From: Blastocladiella emersonii ATCC 22665
Lineage: Eukaryota; Blastocladiomycota; Blastocladiomycetes; Blastocladiales; Blastocladiaceae
Assembly (NCBI GenBank): GCA_025594325.1
Contig: JANHCV010000001.1
Coordinates: forward strand, 4,464,001-4,528,000
Direction: 5' to 3'
Length of the DNA: 64,000 nt
Within the stretch, counting starts at the first letter, position 1. The number at the start of each line of letters is the position of its first letter. Position numbers and translations under genes: made by a program. The notes below the pieces were generated by a model. That model saw only the letters and a list, made by a program, of their open reading frames with translations, was not told the DNA's origin and searched no databases. Positions 10,507 through 21,744 of this stretch are shown here, piece by piece.

Positions 10507-11027
10507 ATGCCCCGCAGCAGCAGCAGCAGCAGCAGCACCAAGTCGACGGCGTCCCGCCCCTCGGCCCCGGCCACGATCGCCGCGCCGATGCCGCCGGCGC
10601 TGCCCCAGCAGCAGTCGGAGACCATGGGCCTCTTCAAGCAGACGGCCGCCATCGCCGCAGGCAGCACCGTCGGCCACGTCGTCGGCCGCGGCACCTCGGG
10701 CGCCCTGTTCGGCCACGGCGGCGGCTCGTCGACGGTCACGCACGCGCCGGCCGGGTCCGTCGTGGTCGCGCAGTCGTCGGGCTCCGTCTTCAAGTACATT
10801 CTCGGCGCCGGGCTCATCGGCACCAGCGTCGGCGCCGTCGTCTGGCGCCAGCGCGCCATCCAGCTCGCCCGCGGGAACGCGGCTGCTGTCACGGCGGTTG
10901 CTGGGGGTACGCTCGGGCTCGTGGGTGAGTGCGAGGTTGGACATGGTCACTCACCCTCTCGCCCCTCTCGCCCGTTTGTTCTGTAGTGAGCGGCATCCTC
11001 GGCTTCGCGACGGTCCTGTCGTCGTGA
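10507..11027 (+). CDS. MIX17/CHCHD2-10-like protein lacking the CHCH domain
   Basis: Exons 10507-10924 and 10987-11027 (intron 62 nt, GTGAGT donor, TAG acceptor) give 152 aa. The start MPRSSSSSSSTKS, the Pro/Ala linker and the helix MGLFKQTAAIAAGSTVGH followed by GR..SGALFG match the N-terminal half of MIX17/CHCHD2/CHCHD10, mitochondrial intermembrane-space proteins linked to cristae and stress response. The CX9C...CX9C disulfide domain that normally follows is absent: the spliced product has no cysteine at all. In its place are two glycine-rich hydrophobic segments (YILGAGLIGTSVGAVVWR and GGTLGLVVSGILGFATVL), which may insert in a membrane. The second exon is only 41 nt, but its phase restores a hydrophobic C-terminus. 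The family link rests on the N-terminal helix only. Confidence 0.55.
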
Positions 11028-11112
11028 GGTCCCGCTGGACCTCCTGTCGCGACTGACTGTATACCATTCCACTCCAAGCTAATAAAAACCAAAACCGACT
11101 TTTCTGAAACAC

Positions 11113-11151
11113 GACGCGTCGCATTCCTCACGTGAGCGCCGCGAGACGCGT
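11113..11151. promoter_or_regulatory. GACGCGTC octamer plus variant upstream of the CEP83-like gene
   Basis: GACGCGTC at 11113-11120 and a near copy GACGCGTT at 11145-11152 lie 120-160 bp upstream of the ATG at 11273. They also fall just after the end of the preceding gene. Confidence 0.35.
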
Positions 11152-11272
11152 TTCTCTCGCCGCGGGCTGGAGATCGGTCGTCGAGGGGCTTGGCTCCGCC
11201 TCTCCTCCTCCGTACCCCCTTGAGCAATAAAACCCATGAATCAGTCGTAGCAACGGACCCGCGACCACCACC

Positions 11273-13405
11273 ATGACCGCCGAGCACCGCCTCGCCGCCG
11301 CCCTCGAGGTCATTGACGAGATGCGCGCCGAGCGCGCCCGCGCCATCTCGGCGCTCAAGCTCGCCGAGGAACAGCTGAGCATCATGGCCGACGAGCGCGA
11401 CTCGATCGAGGCCGCCCACGCCGACACCGTGCGCAAGTGGCAGCGCGAGCTCGCCACGAAATGCATCGAGATGGAGGAGATCGCCAAGCGTGTCCCGACC
11501 TCGTCCGACCTGCAAAAGCTCCGCGCGTCGCTCGTCGAGGAGGTCCACGCCGAGGTCCGCTCCGAGATGGCGCGGATCAAGGACGAAGCCGAGCGCGCGA
11601 GCGCTACCGCGGCGAAGCTCCGCGAGGAGAACCTCGCGCTCGTCACGGACGCGGCGGCCAAGGCGCGTGTGCTCGAGGTGGAGCGCGAAAAGGAGCGCGT
11701 CGAGGCCATGACCAAGATCCGCGACCTCGAGTACCAGCTCGACCAGGCGCGTGCCGCGCTCGCGGTCAAGGGCGATACGGTGTCGCCGACGGCGACCAAG
11801 CTACAGACCCAGGTCGCTGAGCTTGAGCTTAAGATGACGCACCTGCTCGCCGAGAACGAAGATCTCCGGTACGTCCACTTGACCCGCACATGCTCGCACC
11901 CTGCTGACCGCCCACCCACGTGTAGCACCGCGAAAGCCGAGCTCGGCGCACAGCTCGACGCCGAGAAGCGCAACCACAGCCGCCAGCAGCTCGAGTACAA
12001 GTCGGCGCTCGAGTCGATGAAGGTGGACCGCGACCTGGTCACGGCCAAGCTGACGCGCGCGCACGAGGAGCAGCAGGTGCTCATCAACAAGTCGCACGAG
12101 CACGCCACCCACCTCGCCAGCGTGCAGGTCGAGCTCGCTGCCGCGCGCCGCGCCCTCGACGACAAGTCGCACCAGCACGCCGCCACCGTCTTCTCGCTCC
12201 AGTCCGAGCACGCCCAGGACCGCGTCAAGTGGGAGCGCGCCCACCGCGAGATCGAGGCGAGACGTGACGCGGCCGCCGCGGAGCTCGAGCTCGCAAACAA
12301 GACGCTCGAGGAGATGCGCACCGAGGCCCGGGTCCTCGAAGCGCGCGCGGCTGAGGCGGCGAGGGCGGCGCCGTTGCCTGAGCATCTCGAGGAGCTGCGG
12401 CATCTCCGCCAGCAGAACGCCGAGGTACGTCCCCAAGAGCTTGCTTACCGCGACCCTAGTTCACCGTCGTACCCCATCTCCAGCTCAAGTCGCAGCTGGG
12501 CTCGCTGCAGGGCCAGCTCGACGAGCAGCGCACGCACTTCCTGGCCGAAAAGGAGTCACTGCTGCACAAGCTCAACGGGCTCAAGGCCACGGTGGACGAG
12601 CTGCAGCACGATCTCGACGACACCAAGCGGCAGGCGAGCGACACCGAGGCCACACTCGCCCGGACGCGCGAGGTCGAGGCGGCGCTCCGCGAGGAGGCGA
12701 AGCGGACGCGCGCACAGCTCGACACGACCATGGACGAGCTAACGGCGCTGCGCGAGGCCGAGGCGTGGAACCGGTACGCGGTTGCCCGGCTGGCGGGGTG
12801 TCCCGTCATAGCTGATTTGTTTTGTGTGTAGTCCGCAACACGAAGAGGACGTCAAGCGGCTCGACGAGCTGCGGCACCAGGTGGCCGAGCTCAAGTCGAC
12901 GCTCAAGAACGAGCGCGACGAGGCGCTTGCGTCGATGCAGGACGCCAAGGTACGTCCTGGTCCACGCCCTCGTCCCGATCAGCTGGTGACTATGCGCACG
13001 CGTATCGTAGGCCGTGTGGCTCCAGTCGCAGCAGTCCCTGACGACCCAGCTCAACACGATCACGGCCGAGCACACACAGCTCAAGGACGCCTACTCCAAG
13101 GTACAACTCCTTGTAAACGACAATGCGTCCGTCTCCTCACCGTGACCGATCTTGTTTAGCTGAAGGCGACGGCGCAGGGCAAGCTGAGCCAGTACAAGTC
13201 AGCGGTGGCCGAGCTCGAGACCAAGCTGCACGCGTGCGAGGCGCGGTGCGCGCAACTCAGCGGCGAGCTCGCGGGGAAGCGCGAGCGCGAGGCCAGCTCG
13301 CGGCGGGAAACGTCCAAGCACCGCAAGGAGTTTCTCGACTTTCTGCGCCGCGAGATGTCGACGGGTGCGGCCGACGTGCGGCCACCGGCCGAGGGCGGCG
13401 TGTAG
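11273..13405 (+). CDS. Coiled-coil protein, probable CEP83 (CCDC41) homologue
   Basis: Six exons (11273-11868, 11926-12424, 12484-12773, 12832-12949, 13011-13100, 13160-13405) join in phase to 612 aa; introns are 57-61 nt. Nearly the whole protein is heptad-type coiled coil, rich in Glu, Ala, Leu, Arg and Lys. Local patterns recall human CEP83: SSDLQKLRASLVEEV...KLREENLAL parallels PQKLELLRAQIQQEL...KLRYEHTFL, VLINKSH parallels FLINKLH, and the C-terminal KHRKEFLDFLRR parallels RRHNEFRSL. CEP83 anchors the distal appendages of the mother centriole for cilium docking, so a flagellated organism is expected. Coiled-coil bias can create false similarity, hence only moderate confidence. The CEP76-like gene in the same window supports a centriole-bearing organism. 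Confidence 0.6.
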
Positions 13406-13479
13406 CCGTTGGGTGGACGGGATTAATAGACGCGAGCTAAAAGAAAGTGTCTCCCGCGGACGCGCCCTGAAACGTGCGA

Positions 13480-13556
13480 GACGCGTCGGGCTGCAGTTCC
13501 CACGCGTCGGTCATGTGAGCGCCTCCGCTCGCGATCCGTTTCCTGCGCGACGCGTC
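13480..13556. promoter_or_regulatory. Cluster of ACGCGTC elements upstream of the membrane-protein gene
   Basis: GACGCGTC at 13480-13487 and 13549-13556, and CACGCGTC at 13501-13508, lie 90-170 bp before the ATG at 13647. This is one of the densest clusters of the octamer in the window. Confidence 0.4.
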
Positions 13557-13646
13557 TCCTCCGCCTTCTCCCTCTCCTGCCGGCCAGAGAGTGCATGGGC
13601 TCGCCCTGCAACACACCACGCACCGAACCACACGCACGCACCATCC

Positions 13647-16466
13647 ATGACGTCCGCGACCGGCGCCGCGGCCCACTCGGCCATCCGGCGCACCGTGTCG
13701 TCGCACACGTCGCTCGCGGCGCGCTCGAGCGGGCTGTTTGACGGCGACGACGACCCACGCCCGCGCCACTCGTCCGAGACGCTGCACGCGCAGCTCCCGC
13801 CGCGGTCCGTGCGCCGCACCCGCTACACGAGCGGCGACACCACCGTGCTCGGCGGCAACTACGACGCGCTCGGCCGCGCCGACGACAACGCCGGCAGCGC
13901 GTGGGACCTCGCCGCGCTGATCCGGCTCGGCCGCGAGCAGTTTGACCTGATCCTCGGAATCACCGCGTCGCTGCTGTGGACCGTGACCACGTTCGCGCTC
14001 CTCAACACGGCCTCGGGGCTCGCCATTGGCCCGCTGCCCTCGGCGCTCGCCGTCGGCCACGCGTCGGCCCATGTTCTTGCGATCCTCGCGTGGCAGCTGT
14101 ACAATCACCGGTTCCTCGTGGCCAGCCGCCGCCGCCGCGGGCTCGCTGAGCCGCTCGCCCCGGCGCCCATCAAGGAGCTCGACGAGGATGAGGAGGATGA
14201 GGACTCGCCGGCCGAGAAGCGCCGCGACAAGGAGCCGCTCCTCCCGACATTCAACGTGTCCTCGTCGTCGTCATCGCGCAGCCGGTCCGATCTGCCCACG
14301 GCCACTACGCTCGAGGCGCGGCTCACGCAGCTCGTGCGCCAGGCCGGCCAGGTCTACGCGGTCCCGGTCTGCGTGCACGGCGTGCTCAAGGGCGGCGCGC
14401 TGCTCGCCACCGTGTGGTCGCTCGGACAGGGACAGATCCTGTGGTATGCGTTCGGCAAGGTGCGCGCTCACCCCCTGCTCCGATGCGTGTTGGAAAATGA
14501 TGCTGACGATTGATCCAACCAGATCGCCTTCACCGGGATCCAGCTCCTGACGGGCCCGCTCGCCACGGTTGCGCTCGCGACCATTGCCCTCCTGATCCAC
14601 TCGACAGCATCCGACAGCCTGCTGCGGCCCATCATGTGGGTCATGGCGAGCCTGCTGATGCAGCGGCTCGACCAGGTCCTCGCCGTTGTCCTCCCCGCTC
14701 CCTCGACCTCGCGCGCCTCGGCCGGCATCTCGGAACAGCAGCGGACCCGCGCCATTGCCGGGATCGCCCTCGGCACGACGCTCGCTGCGCCGTGGTGGAC
14801 CGGCGAGCTCGCTTCGCTCCGCGCCCCGCCGCTCCTGTGGCAGCTGCTCGCGCAGTGGGACGTGCTTGCGCTCAACCTCGCGGCCGCCGCGCTCATGGCC
14901 GTCACCACACACTCGCCCGTCGTGACGCGCGTCCGGCTCCCGTTCCGGTGCGTCGGCCAGCTCGCGCACGACGTGGCCGCGGTTCTCGGTACCATGGCGC
15001 TGCTGTCGACGACGGGCACGGCCGCGGAGCCGTCCGGCGACGAGACCGCGTCGCCGTGGGGCATGCTGTACGCGACCATGGTCATGCAGGTGGCCATGTT
15101 CATCCGCATGTTCCTGTGGAAGCCGCACTCGGTGCACATGGCGTCGATCCACCCGGCCACGGCCGGCGCCGCGTGGTGGATCTCCGGGTCGCTCGCCATG
15201 CGCCAGCGCCAGTGGCGACTCCGGTGCGTCGTGGCCGCGCTCGCCGCGACCGCCGCCGTCGTGTTCCGCATCGCCCTGCTCGGCGCCACCGACCGCGCGC
15301 ATCTCGGCGCTGGTAAGCTCGCCGACCCCGCCACGCAGCACGCGGTCCTGATGCCGATGCACGAGCCGTGGGTGAGCATGCACCGCGGCGCGAGCTGGGT
15401 GCTCCCTGTCGCCGAAACCACGGCCCCGGCGGCGGATGAGAAGCAGCAGGTAGACGCGGACGATGTGATCCTCGGCGTCATGGCGCCGTCGGTCGCGTCG
15501 GTCCCCGAGGGCCTCGCGATCGCGGGCCTGTGGACGTCGGCTTCCGGCGACTCGAGCACCGCCACCGCCACCACCAAGTCGCCCGACTGGCACCTGTACA
15601 CGTCGAACCAGGCGACGCTCAACGCGGTCAAGGAGGCGGGCCAGCGCGCGCGCATCCCGGGTCTCTCGCACATGGCGCTCGCCCCCTCGCCCGCGTCCGC
15701 GCTCAAGCAGATGCTCGACGACCGGCATAGCGGACACGGGCCGACCGCCAGCGGCGGCGGGCCGCGGTGGCTCGTGCTCGGCAGCGTGCACGACGTGTGG
15801 ATCCTGCCGACCCTGTACAAGCGCCTGTCGCAGCTCGCGCCTGACCGCGAGTGGTGGCTCGAGGCGGCGCCCGCACCCGCGTCGGCAGCGGACAAGAAAG
15901 GCGACGCGCCCGTCACGATCCTCTCGCGCAACCTCGCCGCACGCGTGCGGTTCCAGTGCAAGGACACGACCGAGTCTTTGGGCGTGTGTCTCGCGACGCG
16001 GCTCAACGCCACCCGCACGCTCCTCCCGACGGGGACTGCGCCCGACGCCGTCGCGTTCCGCGCGCCCGACGTCGCGCCCGTCCCGCTCGCGCTCGCGTTC
16101 CGCGTCGCGACCAAGCTCGGGCTCGCGGCCGCCGCGGCACGCGTCGACAGCGCGTGGGCGAGGGCGTGGACGTGGCCCGTGCCCGGGCACGCCGGGTGGT
16201 CGCTCGAGGTGACGCACGGTGTCCGCGCGCAGCTCGTCGGGCCTGCGAGTTCTCGGCCCGCTATCGCGTCGACGGCCGCGGACGCGGCAGCGCGGTACCG
16301 CCTCGCGGCGATCCTGCCGAACGGCGCGCTCGAGTACGCGCTCGACCCCGCGCCCGCGACAGCCGTCCCCGCCGGCTCGCCGCCCGTCTGGCCGCCGCAC
16401 CGGATCGTCGTCGACTGCTCGGCGGCGAGCGGGGTGCGCGGGTCGACCGTGTGCGTCGCGCCGTGA
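13647..16466 (+). CDS. Large multi-pass membrane protein of unknown function
   Basis: Exons 13647-14459 and 14523-16466 (intron 63 nt, GTGCGC donor, CAG acceptor) encode 918 aa. The first 105 residues are disordered. Then follow two hydrophobic helices (LILGITASLLWTVTTFALL and the segment around HVLAILAWQLY), an acidic loop with a poly-Ser stretch (residues about 175-225), and roughly eight more hydrophobic segments up to about residue 550. The last 350 residues look soluble and globular, with short conserved-looking strands (RWLVLGSVHDVWILPTLYKR). I do not recognise a family. The arrangement of a membrane region followed by a large soluble domain suggests a receptor, transporter or membrane-tethered enzyme, but no catalytic motif is visible. 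Confidence 0.75.
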
Positions 16467-16808
16467 GCTGCGCGAAGGCGCGAGTTTTGTTGATCACATC
16501 TTTCACACTTCTCACATCACATCACATCACATCACATCACATCGCCGAAAATGGAATCGAGTATCTGCGTCTGGAGGGGGTCATGCGGGCCATGCGCGGC
16601 ATGCATGGTCGGTTGGCGGGGTGGCGTCGCGGAGAGCGGGACGCGAGACGCGTCGGTGATGTCGGCGATCGCCACGTGACGGTCGCGCCGGGGCTTGCCG
16701 AAGCTTCAAGACGCGTGTTAGCGCCGCCGATAAAAGCGCAGCGCGCCCACGTATCCTCGCTCTCCCCAACTGCCCTTGTAGCAACGTTATCAACCACCTA
16801 ATCCAAAA
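16467..16808 (+). promoter_or_regulatory. TPI promoter region with octamer, TATA-like box and pentanucleotide repeat
   Basis: A CATCA/ACATC pentanucleotide tandem repeat occupies about 16513-16543. GACGCGTC is at 16647-16654, a GACGCGTG variant at 16710-16717, and a TATA-like GATAAAAG at 16729-16736, about 75 bp upstream of the TPI ATG. Strong core-promoter elements fit a highly expressed glycolytic gene. Confidence 0.45.
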
Positions 16809-17635
16809 ATGACCCGCAAGTTCTTCGTCGGCGGTACGATCGGCCTGCGACCGCCCTCCGTCTGCCAGTGGGAGCACGCACCAACAACCCGCCGTCGCCG
16901 CGTCTAGGCAACTGGAAGCTCAACGGCTCGACCAAGTTCAACGGCGAGCTGGTGCAGGTGCTCAACGACTCGAACATCCCCGCCGAGAAGGTGGAGGTCG
17001 TTGTGGCCCCGCCGGCCGTGTACCTGGCGCAGATCCGCGCGGCGCTGTCGGACTCGATTGCCGTGTCGGCGCAGAACTGCTACCACGAGCTGTCGGGCGC
17101 CTTCACGGGCGAGCTCAGCCCCGCCATGCTCAAGGACATTGGCGTCGCGTGGACGCTGCAGGGCCACAGCGAGCGCCGCGAGTACTTCAAGGAGTCGTCC
17201 GAGTTTGTCGCCAAGAAGACGCTGTTCGCGATCCAGCACGGCATCAAGGTGATCGCGTGCATCGGCGAGAAGCTCGAGGAGCGCGAGGCCGGCACCACCT
17301 TCGACGTGGTCTCGGCACAGCTCGCGCCCCTCGCCGCGGCGCTGTCCGAGGCCCAGTGGGCCGACGTGGTGCTCGCCTACGAGCCCGTCTGGGCCATTGG
17401 CACCGGCAAGGTGGCCACGCCCGACCAGGCCCAGGACGTGCACGCGTACATCCGCAAGTGGCTCGCCGACAACGTGTCGCCCGCGGTCGCCGACCACACC
17501 CGCATCATCTACGGCGGCTCGGTCAACGCCAAGAACTGCGCCGACCTCGCCACTCGCGCCGATATCGACGGGTTCCTCGTCGGCGGCGCCTCGCTCAAGC
17601 CCGAGTTTGTCAACATCTGCTCGGCCCGCCTTTAA
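16809..17635 (+). CDS. TPI1: Triosephosphate isomerase
   Basis: Exons 16809-16833 and 16908-17635 (intron 74 nt, GTACGA donor, TAG acceptor) give 250 aa, the normal length. It interconverts dihydroxyacetone phosphate and glyceraldehyde-3-phosphate in cytosolic glycolysis. Catalytic residues are all present: Lys12 in GGNWKLNG, His95 in GHSERREYF, Glu167 in AYEPVWAIGTGK; the phosphate-binding loops IIYGGSV and GFLVGGASL are intact. The residue before GHSERR is Gln (LQGHSERR), where Leu or Thr is more usual. The intron sits after only eight codons, inside the first beta strand. The gene converges with the HAD phosphatase, 95 bp away. Confidence 0.97.
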
Positions 17636-17730
17636 GTCGCTCGTTTGTGGGATGCGTGCGCGAGTGTACATTTCAGATACAGCGTTTGATTCATATGAGC
17701 AACTAGAGCAACGGATCAGGTCGCGACCGC

Positions 17731-18575
17731 TTACGCGTCGACGGGGAACGGCGCGACGCCCATCCACGCCGGATCAAACTCCTCCATGGACTCGATCACG
17801 ACCCAGCACTTGGCCTCGAGCTCGGCGTCGCGCGGCAGCCGGGAGTCGCGCACCCAGACCACGGGCATGCCGGCGTTGATGCCGGCCAGGACGCCCGACG
17901 GCGCGTCCTCGAACACGATCGCCGTGGCGCGCTCGTGGTCGGCGCGGCCGAGCTGCGCGTGGCCCGCGAGGAAGAGGTCGGGCGCGGGCTTGCCGCGCTT
18001 GATGGCCGCGTCGTCGCCCGTCGTCACGTTGCCGTCGAACAGCGTGAACAGGTGCTGGTTGTTCTTGGTCTTGATCTCGAACGGCGCGCGGTGCGACGAC
18101 GTCGCCACGGCGATCGGCACGCCCTGCGCGCGGAGGTGCCTCACCAGGCGCACCACGCCGGGAAGGGGGACGCACTTTGGGAACAGCGACGCGTGCAGCG
18201 CGTGGCGCTCCACGAGGTACTCTTGTGCCGTCATTGGGATCCCCGTCTCCTTGATGAACAGCTCGGCCGCGTCTATCGGAAGCGGGTTAGCGCTGGCTGT
18301 CGGAGGGTCTCTTGAACAGTGAGTGCAGGCGTACCGTCCTCGCGCAGACCCATCATGCGCGCCTTGAGGCTCCAGTCGTACGTCTTGCCGTAGCGCTCGA
18401 GCACGATGAGCGACGCCTCGGTGTAGATGTCCTCCGTGTTCTATACATCCATCTCCATCAGACTGTGCTCGGTTGGGCTCAGGGACCGCTGGGGGGAACG
18501 GACCAGCAGCAGGCCGTCCATGTCGAACAGGCAGTGCGTCGCGGCAATGGGGCGCTCGGGAGCCTTGATGATCAT
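17731..18575 (-). CDS. HAD phosphatase, pseudouridine-5'-phosphatase (HDHD1) type
   Basis: Minus-strand exons 18504-18575, 18335-18440 and 17731-18272 give 239 aa; introns of 63 and 62 nt. The HAD motif I FDMDGLLLNTE carries the nucleophile Asp18 and the acid/base Asp20. Motif II is ATSSHR, motif III is the Lys in KRGKPAPDLFL, and motif IV is VFEDAPSGV. The whole chain parallels human HDHD1, including the cap start YGKTYDWSLKARMMG and MPVVWV. HDHD1 dephosphorylates pseudouridine 5'-phosphate from RNA turnover; related enzymes act on glycerol-3-phosphate or 2-deoxyglucose-6-phosphate, so the substrate is not fixed by sequence. One small change: the usual DGLLLDTE reads DGLLLNTE. The gene starts 173 bp from a divergent gene. 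Confidence 0.85.
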
Positions 18576-18748
18576 GGTTGCGATAGGTCTACGTTGCAAT
18601 TTCGGGGGAAACCTGAGGTTTGTCGGGAGGAGCGGCGGTGGAGGACATCAACAGCGGGAGGGCCGGTTGGTCGTGGCTGACTCGGCAGAACGCCGTGCTC
18701 CTCCCGCTCGCTCCACTCTGCGAAACGACACAGCTCATGTACAAACGA

Positions 18749-20510
18749 ATGGAATCAAACCCGATGCAGCAGCTGGAAGCCCTCCTGTTCCCAACCCCGC
18801 CCATGACCGTGGCGGCGCTCGAGTCGGACCTGGATCTGCAGTTCCGCATCACTGCGGCTCTCGCGCGGCCCATGTCGGCCGCGGCGTGGAAGCCCTTTCT
18901 GGAGCGCGTCATGGCGTGGGATTTGCGGGTACGCACTCGCTCCTGCGAGATCCGCTCCGAACGACGCTGACGCGGCGGCAGTAGGGCCCGTGCTTCTCGC
19001 TGCTCGCCATGGACTGGCTGCAGTTCCTCGTCCATTCCGCGTACCACGGCATCGAGAACGAGACCGCTGTTGTCGAGAGCGCGAGCTGGACGCCCGAGGA
19101 GCAGCTCGTCCTCACTACGGTGACGACCATGGTCGACGCGGACGGCGCAAGCCCGCGCGAGCTGCTTCTCGCGCTTAACCAGCTCTTCGCCGACGTGAAC
19201 AAGGTGCTCGATCGCGAGGACGAGGAGGACGTGTACAGCGAGGACGGCAGCGACGACGAAGGCCTCGGCGAGAGCAAACTCGACGTGTCGGTCATCTCGC
19301 GGCCGGTCGCGGTGCGGCAGCTGTACCTGCTTTACGCGGTCGGTCTTCAGCGTACGTTGCCCTCTGAAAACGCGATCCCAAGCCGGTTTGATGACCGAGT
19401 CTCCCTTGTAGTTGTTGCTGCCGTGCGCGCATCCAAGGCTCTCGAGCGGCACGTCGACGACCTGCTCGCGCAGTGGCGGCGCACGCAGCACCACTTGACC
19501 GACGTGCACGGGCCGGCGCGGCTTCTCGATGTCGTTGCGCAGCGCTGGGACGCGCTGACTGGCGAACGCACCAAGTGGCTCACGGCCGCCGTCGCGGGCT
19601 TCTCAATCGGCTTGCTTCCTGCTGCCGCAACGAGCGCGGTCGATCCTCTTCTCGCCCAGGCGTGGACAATTGACGAGCTCTTGTCGTCGGTCCTGCACTC
19701 GGATCACATCCTCTATGCCCGCTTGGCTTGCCGCGAGCTCGAGTCGTCAAGCGACCCGGCCGCGTTCGCGAGCGAGCATCTCGCTGACGTCCTCGATGTC
19801 GTTGCGCATCTCTACCAGTATGTCAGTTCCGCCTTCTTGCCGTGCCGTATCCGGCTGACCCTCGCGTCTCTAGATCGCCAATCTCGACGCACTGGGCCCA
19901 CGCAACCGCGCTGCTCACCGCGACCGTCCGCGCCCTCCCCGCGCGCTCCCTGGCCAGCACGCCCGCGCACCACGCCGTCATGGACTTTCTCGGCACCACG
20001 TGGTCCCCGTTTCTCGCCGCCGTGTGCGCCGATGCGACCCTGCGCCGCGACGCGTGGGACGCCGGGTCCGCGCTCATGACACGTCTCCCGCCCAACGTCG
20101 AGGCCGACGTCGTCGCGTCCATGGTCCACACGGCGCCGTACCCGAACCTCGTCGCGACGTTCATCTCGCGGATCCTCCAGGTCCGCATCGGCAGCGAGGC
20201 ACCCGGGTTCCACGCGGCGTTCATCGGGACCGCGCTCGTGCCGACCATGGCGCGCGACGTGCAGCGGCTCGTTGACGCGGCGGGTCGCGACGAAAGCGAC
20301 GAGGGGGGGCCGGATCCCGACGGCGCGCTGCGGGTGGCGGTCGCGTGGCTGCATCTCGCGTTCCTCGCGGTCCAGGTCGTCAAGGACAGCAAGAAGTCGC
20401 TCGCGGCCGCGATCCGCGAGCAGGTCGTCGGCCCGCTGCGCCGCGTCCAGGACCAGCTCCCGCCGCTCGTCCACTTTGCGCTCGACGAGATTGAGCGGGT
20501 GAGTCGCTGA
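18749..20510 (+). CDS. Conserved-looking helical protein of unknown function
   Basis: Four exons (18749-18928, 18985-19351, 19412-19817, 19874-20510) join in phase to 529 aa; introns are 56, 60 and 56 nt. An in-frame Met 12 nt upstream (18737) would add four residues. The protein is mostly alpha-helical with many Leu/Ala-rich helices and one acidic segment (REDEEDVYSEDGSDDE, about residues 128-143). No signal peptide or convincing membrane helix is seen. I do not recognise the family; a helical-repeat scaffold of glomulin/YAP1-binding type is only a guess. A decayed partial copy of its C-terminal coding region lies at 28522-28851 on the opposite strand, so this locus has been duplicated in the past. 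Confidence 0.7.
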
Positions 20511-21744
20511 GTAATACAATTCCGCTATCAGCGATATGCTTTAACACGCCTGTATGACGAGTTGGAGGAACTTGCGCGTGTATCGTTGACAGGATTCGCA
20601 TACATGCCATGGCCGCCAAGAAATTCGCGCCTCTCGCAGTTCAAGTTGGCATGTCGACGCGGAAAACACGGTGGCAGCCCAGCAACGAGCGGTGATGGCC
20701 ACGGCCGCGACGAGGACCGCATCTGCACCGCGTTGCAGAGACGGCTTTGACGCAACCGTACCCAAGCTGCTCGTAGGCTTGTTGCACAGGATCCCGATCT
20801 GTTCACGGTCGTGCGGCACTACCATCGTGTGCCGGTCGCAGAGCTCAGCGGCTATCGTAAGAGTCCACAACGAGTCGTGGCCGTTGATCATAATCTGCGC
20901 GCGAACTCCTCCGCGGCGTTTCACAACGCGACATGGTCATTCACCATCATGTTGGCTCAGAAACATGCTGCACCGCGAGCAAACAGCGAAGTGGGAACCG
21001 CGACTGCGACGAGACACGGCCATCACGGTGGCCATCAAGCTGGCCATACCAGTTTTCGCGCGAATGCTTGCCACGCGCAAGCTGCCGGCCATGGCGACGA
21101 TGGCCAAGTCAGCCCGCCATGTCTTCGCAAGCAAACGGCAAGCAGAAGGTCACGGTGCACGGTGGCCAGACGCAGCGACGCGTCGACGACTGGCGCGCTG
21201 CGCCCCACCGCGCCGAGCAGCGTGGCCTGGGCGCGTGTCGCTGCGCCGCATGATGGAGGATCGTGGCCCCGCTGCCATGACGTGCGCCCAGCGATGGCCG
21301 CGGGAAAATTTCAGAGTCAGTCGTTACCTGGCGCTGCTGGTCGCCACTGCGCCCAAGGACTCTGTATTTCACAAACATTCAAACCACATGACAATCAAGG
21401 ACTCTGACGCGAAGCGCGTGCCAAGAAGACGACGTTTCAGGCTGTTCCGTTTACGTCGCCGCCCCCTGGCCATCGCCAAGCCCCGCGACGTCCAGGGCGC
21501 CGGGGCCATCTGGTGCTACAAGATTCTATGTGCGGGTCCAGCGTTCAAAAGGTCGCGTCTCCCACTTGTTTACCTTCCGGCCACTCGAACAAGTCGCGTC
21601 GTGCGCCACCACCGCCTCGAACGCCCGCCTGCCTGCCCAGCTGCCCCCGTCTCCCGGCTGCTTCCACTTCCCGCGCGCTCTCCACTCTCGCCCCCGCTCC
21701 TCCTCTCCTCGCCACCCCGCTCCGATCTATACCTAGACGCGCGC
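20511..21744. other. Long gene-poor region upstream of the ABCA transporter
   Basis: This 1.2-kb stretch is less GC-rich than the genes around it and contains repeated GGCCAT words at about 21017-21100. The ABCA reading frame stays open upstream as far as 20671, but the extra sequence is low in complexity and unlike any ABCA N-terminus. A minus-strand open stretch (20541-20891) starting with an internal ATG shows no recognisable domain. It may hold a long promoter or eroded sequence. Confidence 0.4.

Noticed and set aside
14271-16400. 709-codon antisense open frame over the 918-aa membrane protein
   Set aside because: Same mirror effect of high GC3; Arg/Gly/Asp-rich without any recognisable motif.
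16513-16543. ACATC tandem array, considered as a CRISPR or telomere-like repeat
   Set aside because: Units are 5 bp with no spacers; a plain microsatellite.
20671-21744. N-terminal extension of the ABCA protein
   Set aside because: The upstream in-frame sequence is basic and low in complexity, unlike ABCA starts, and the Met at 21745 sits at the normal distance before TM1.
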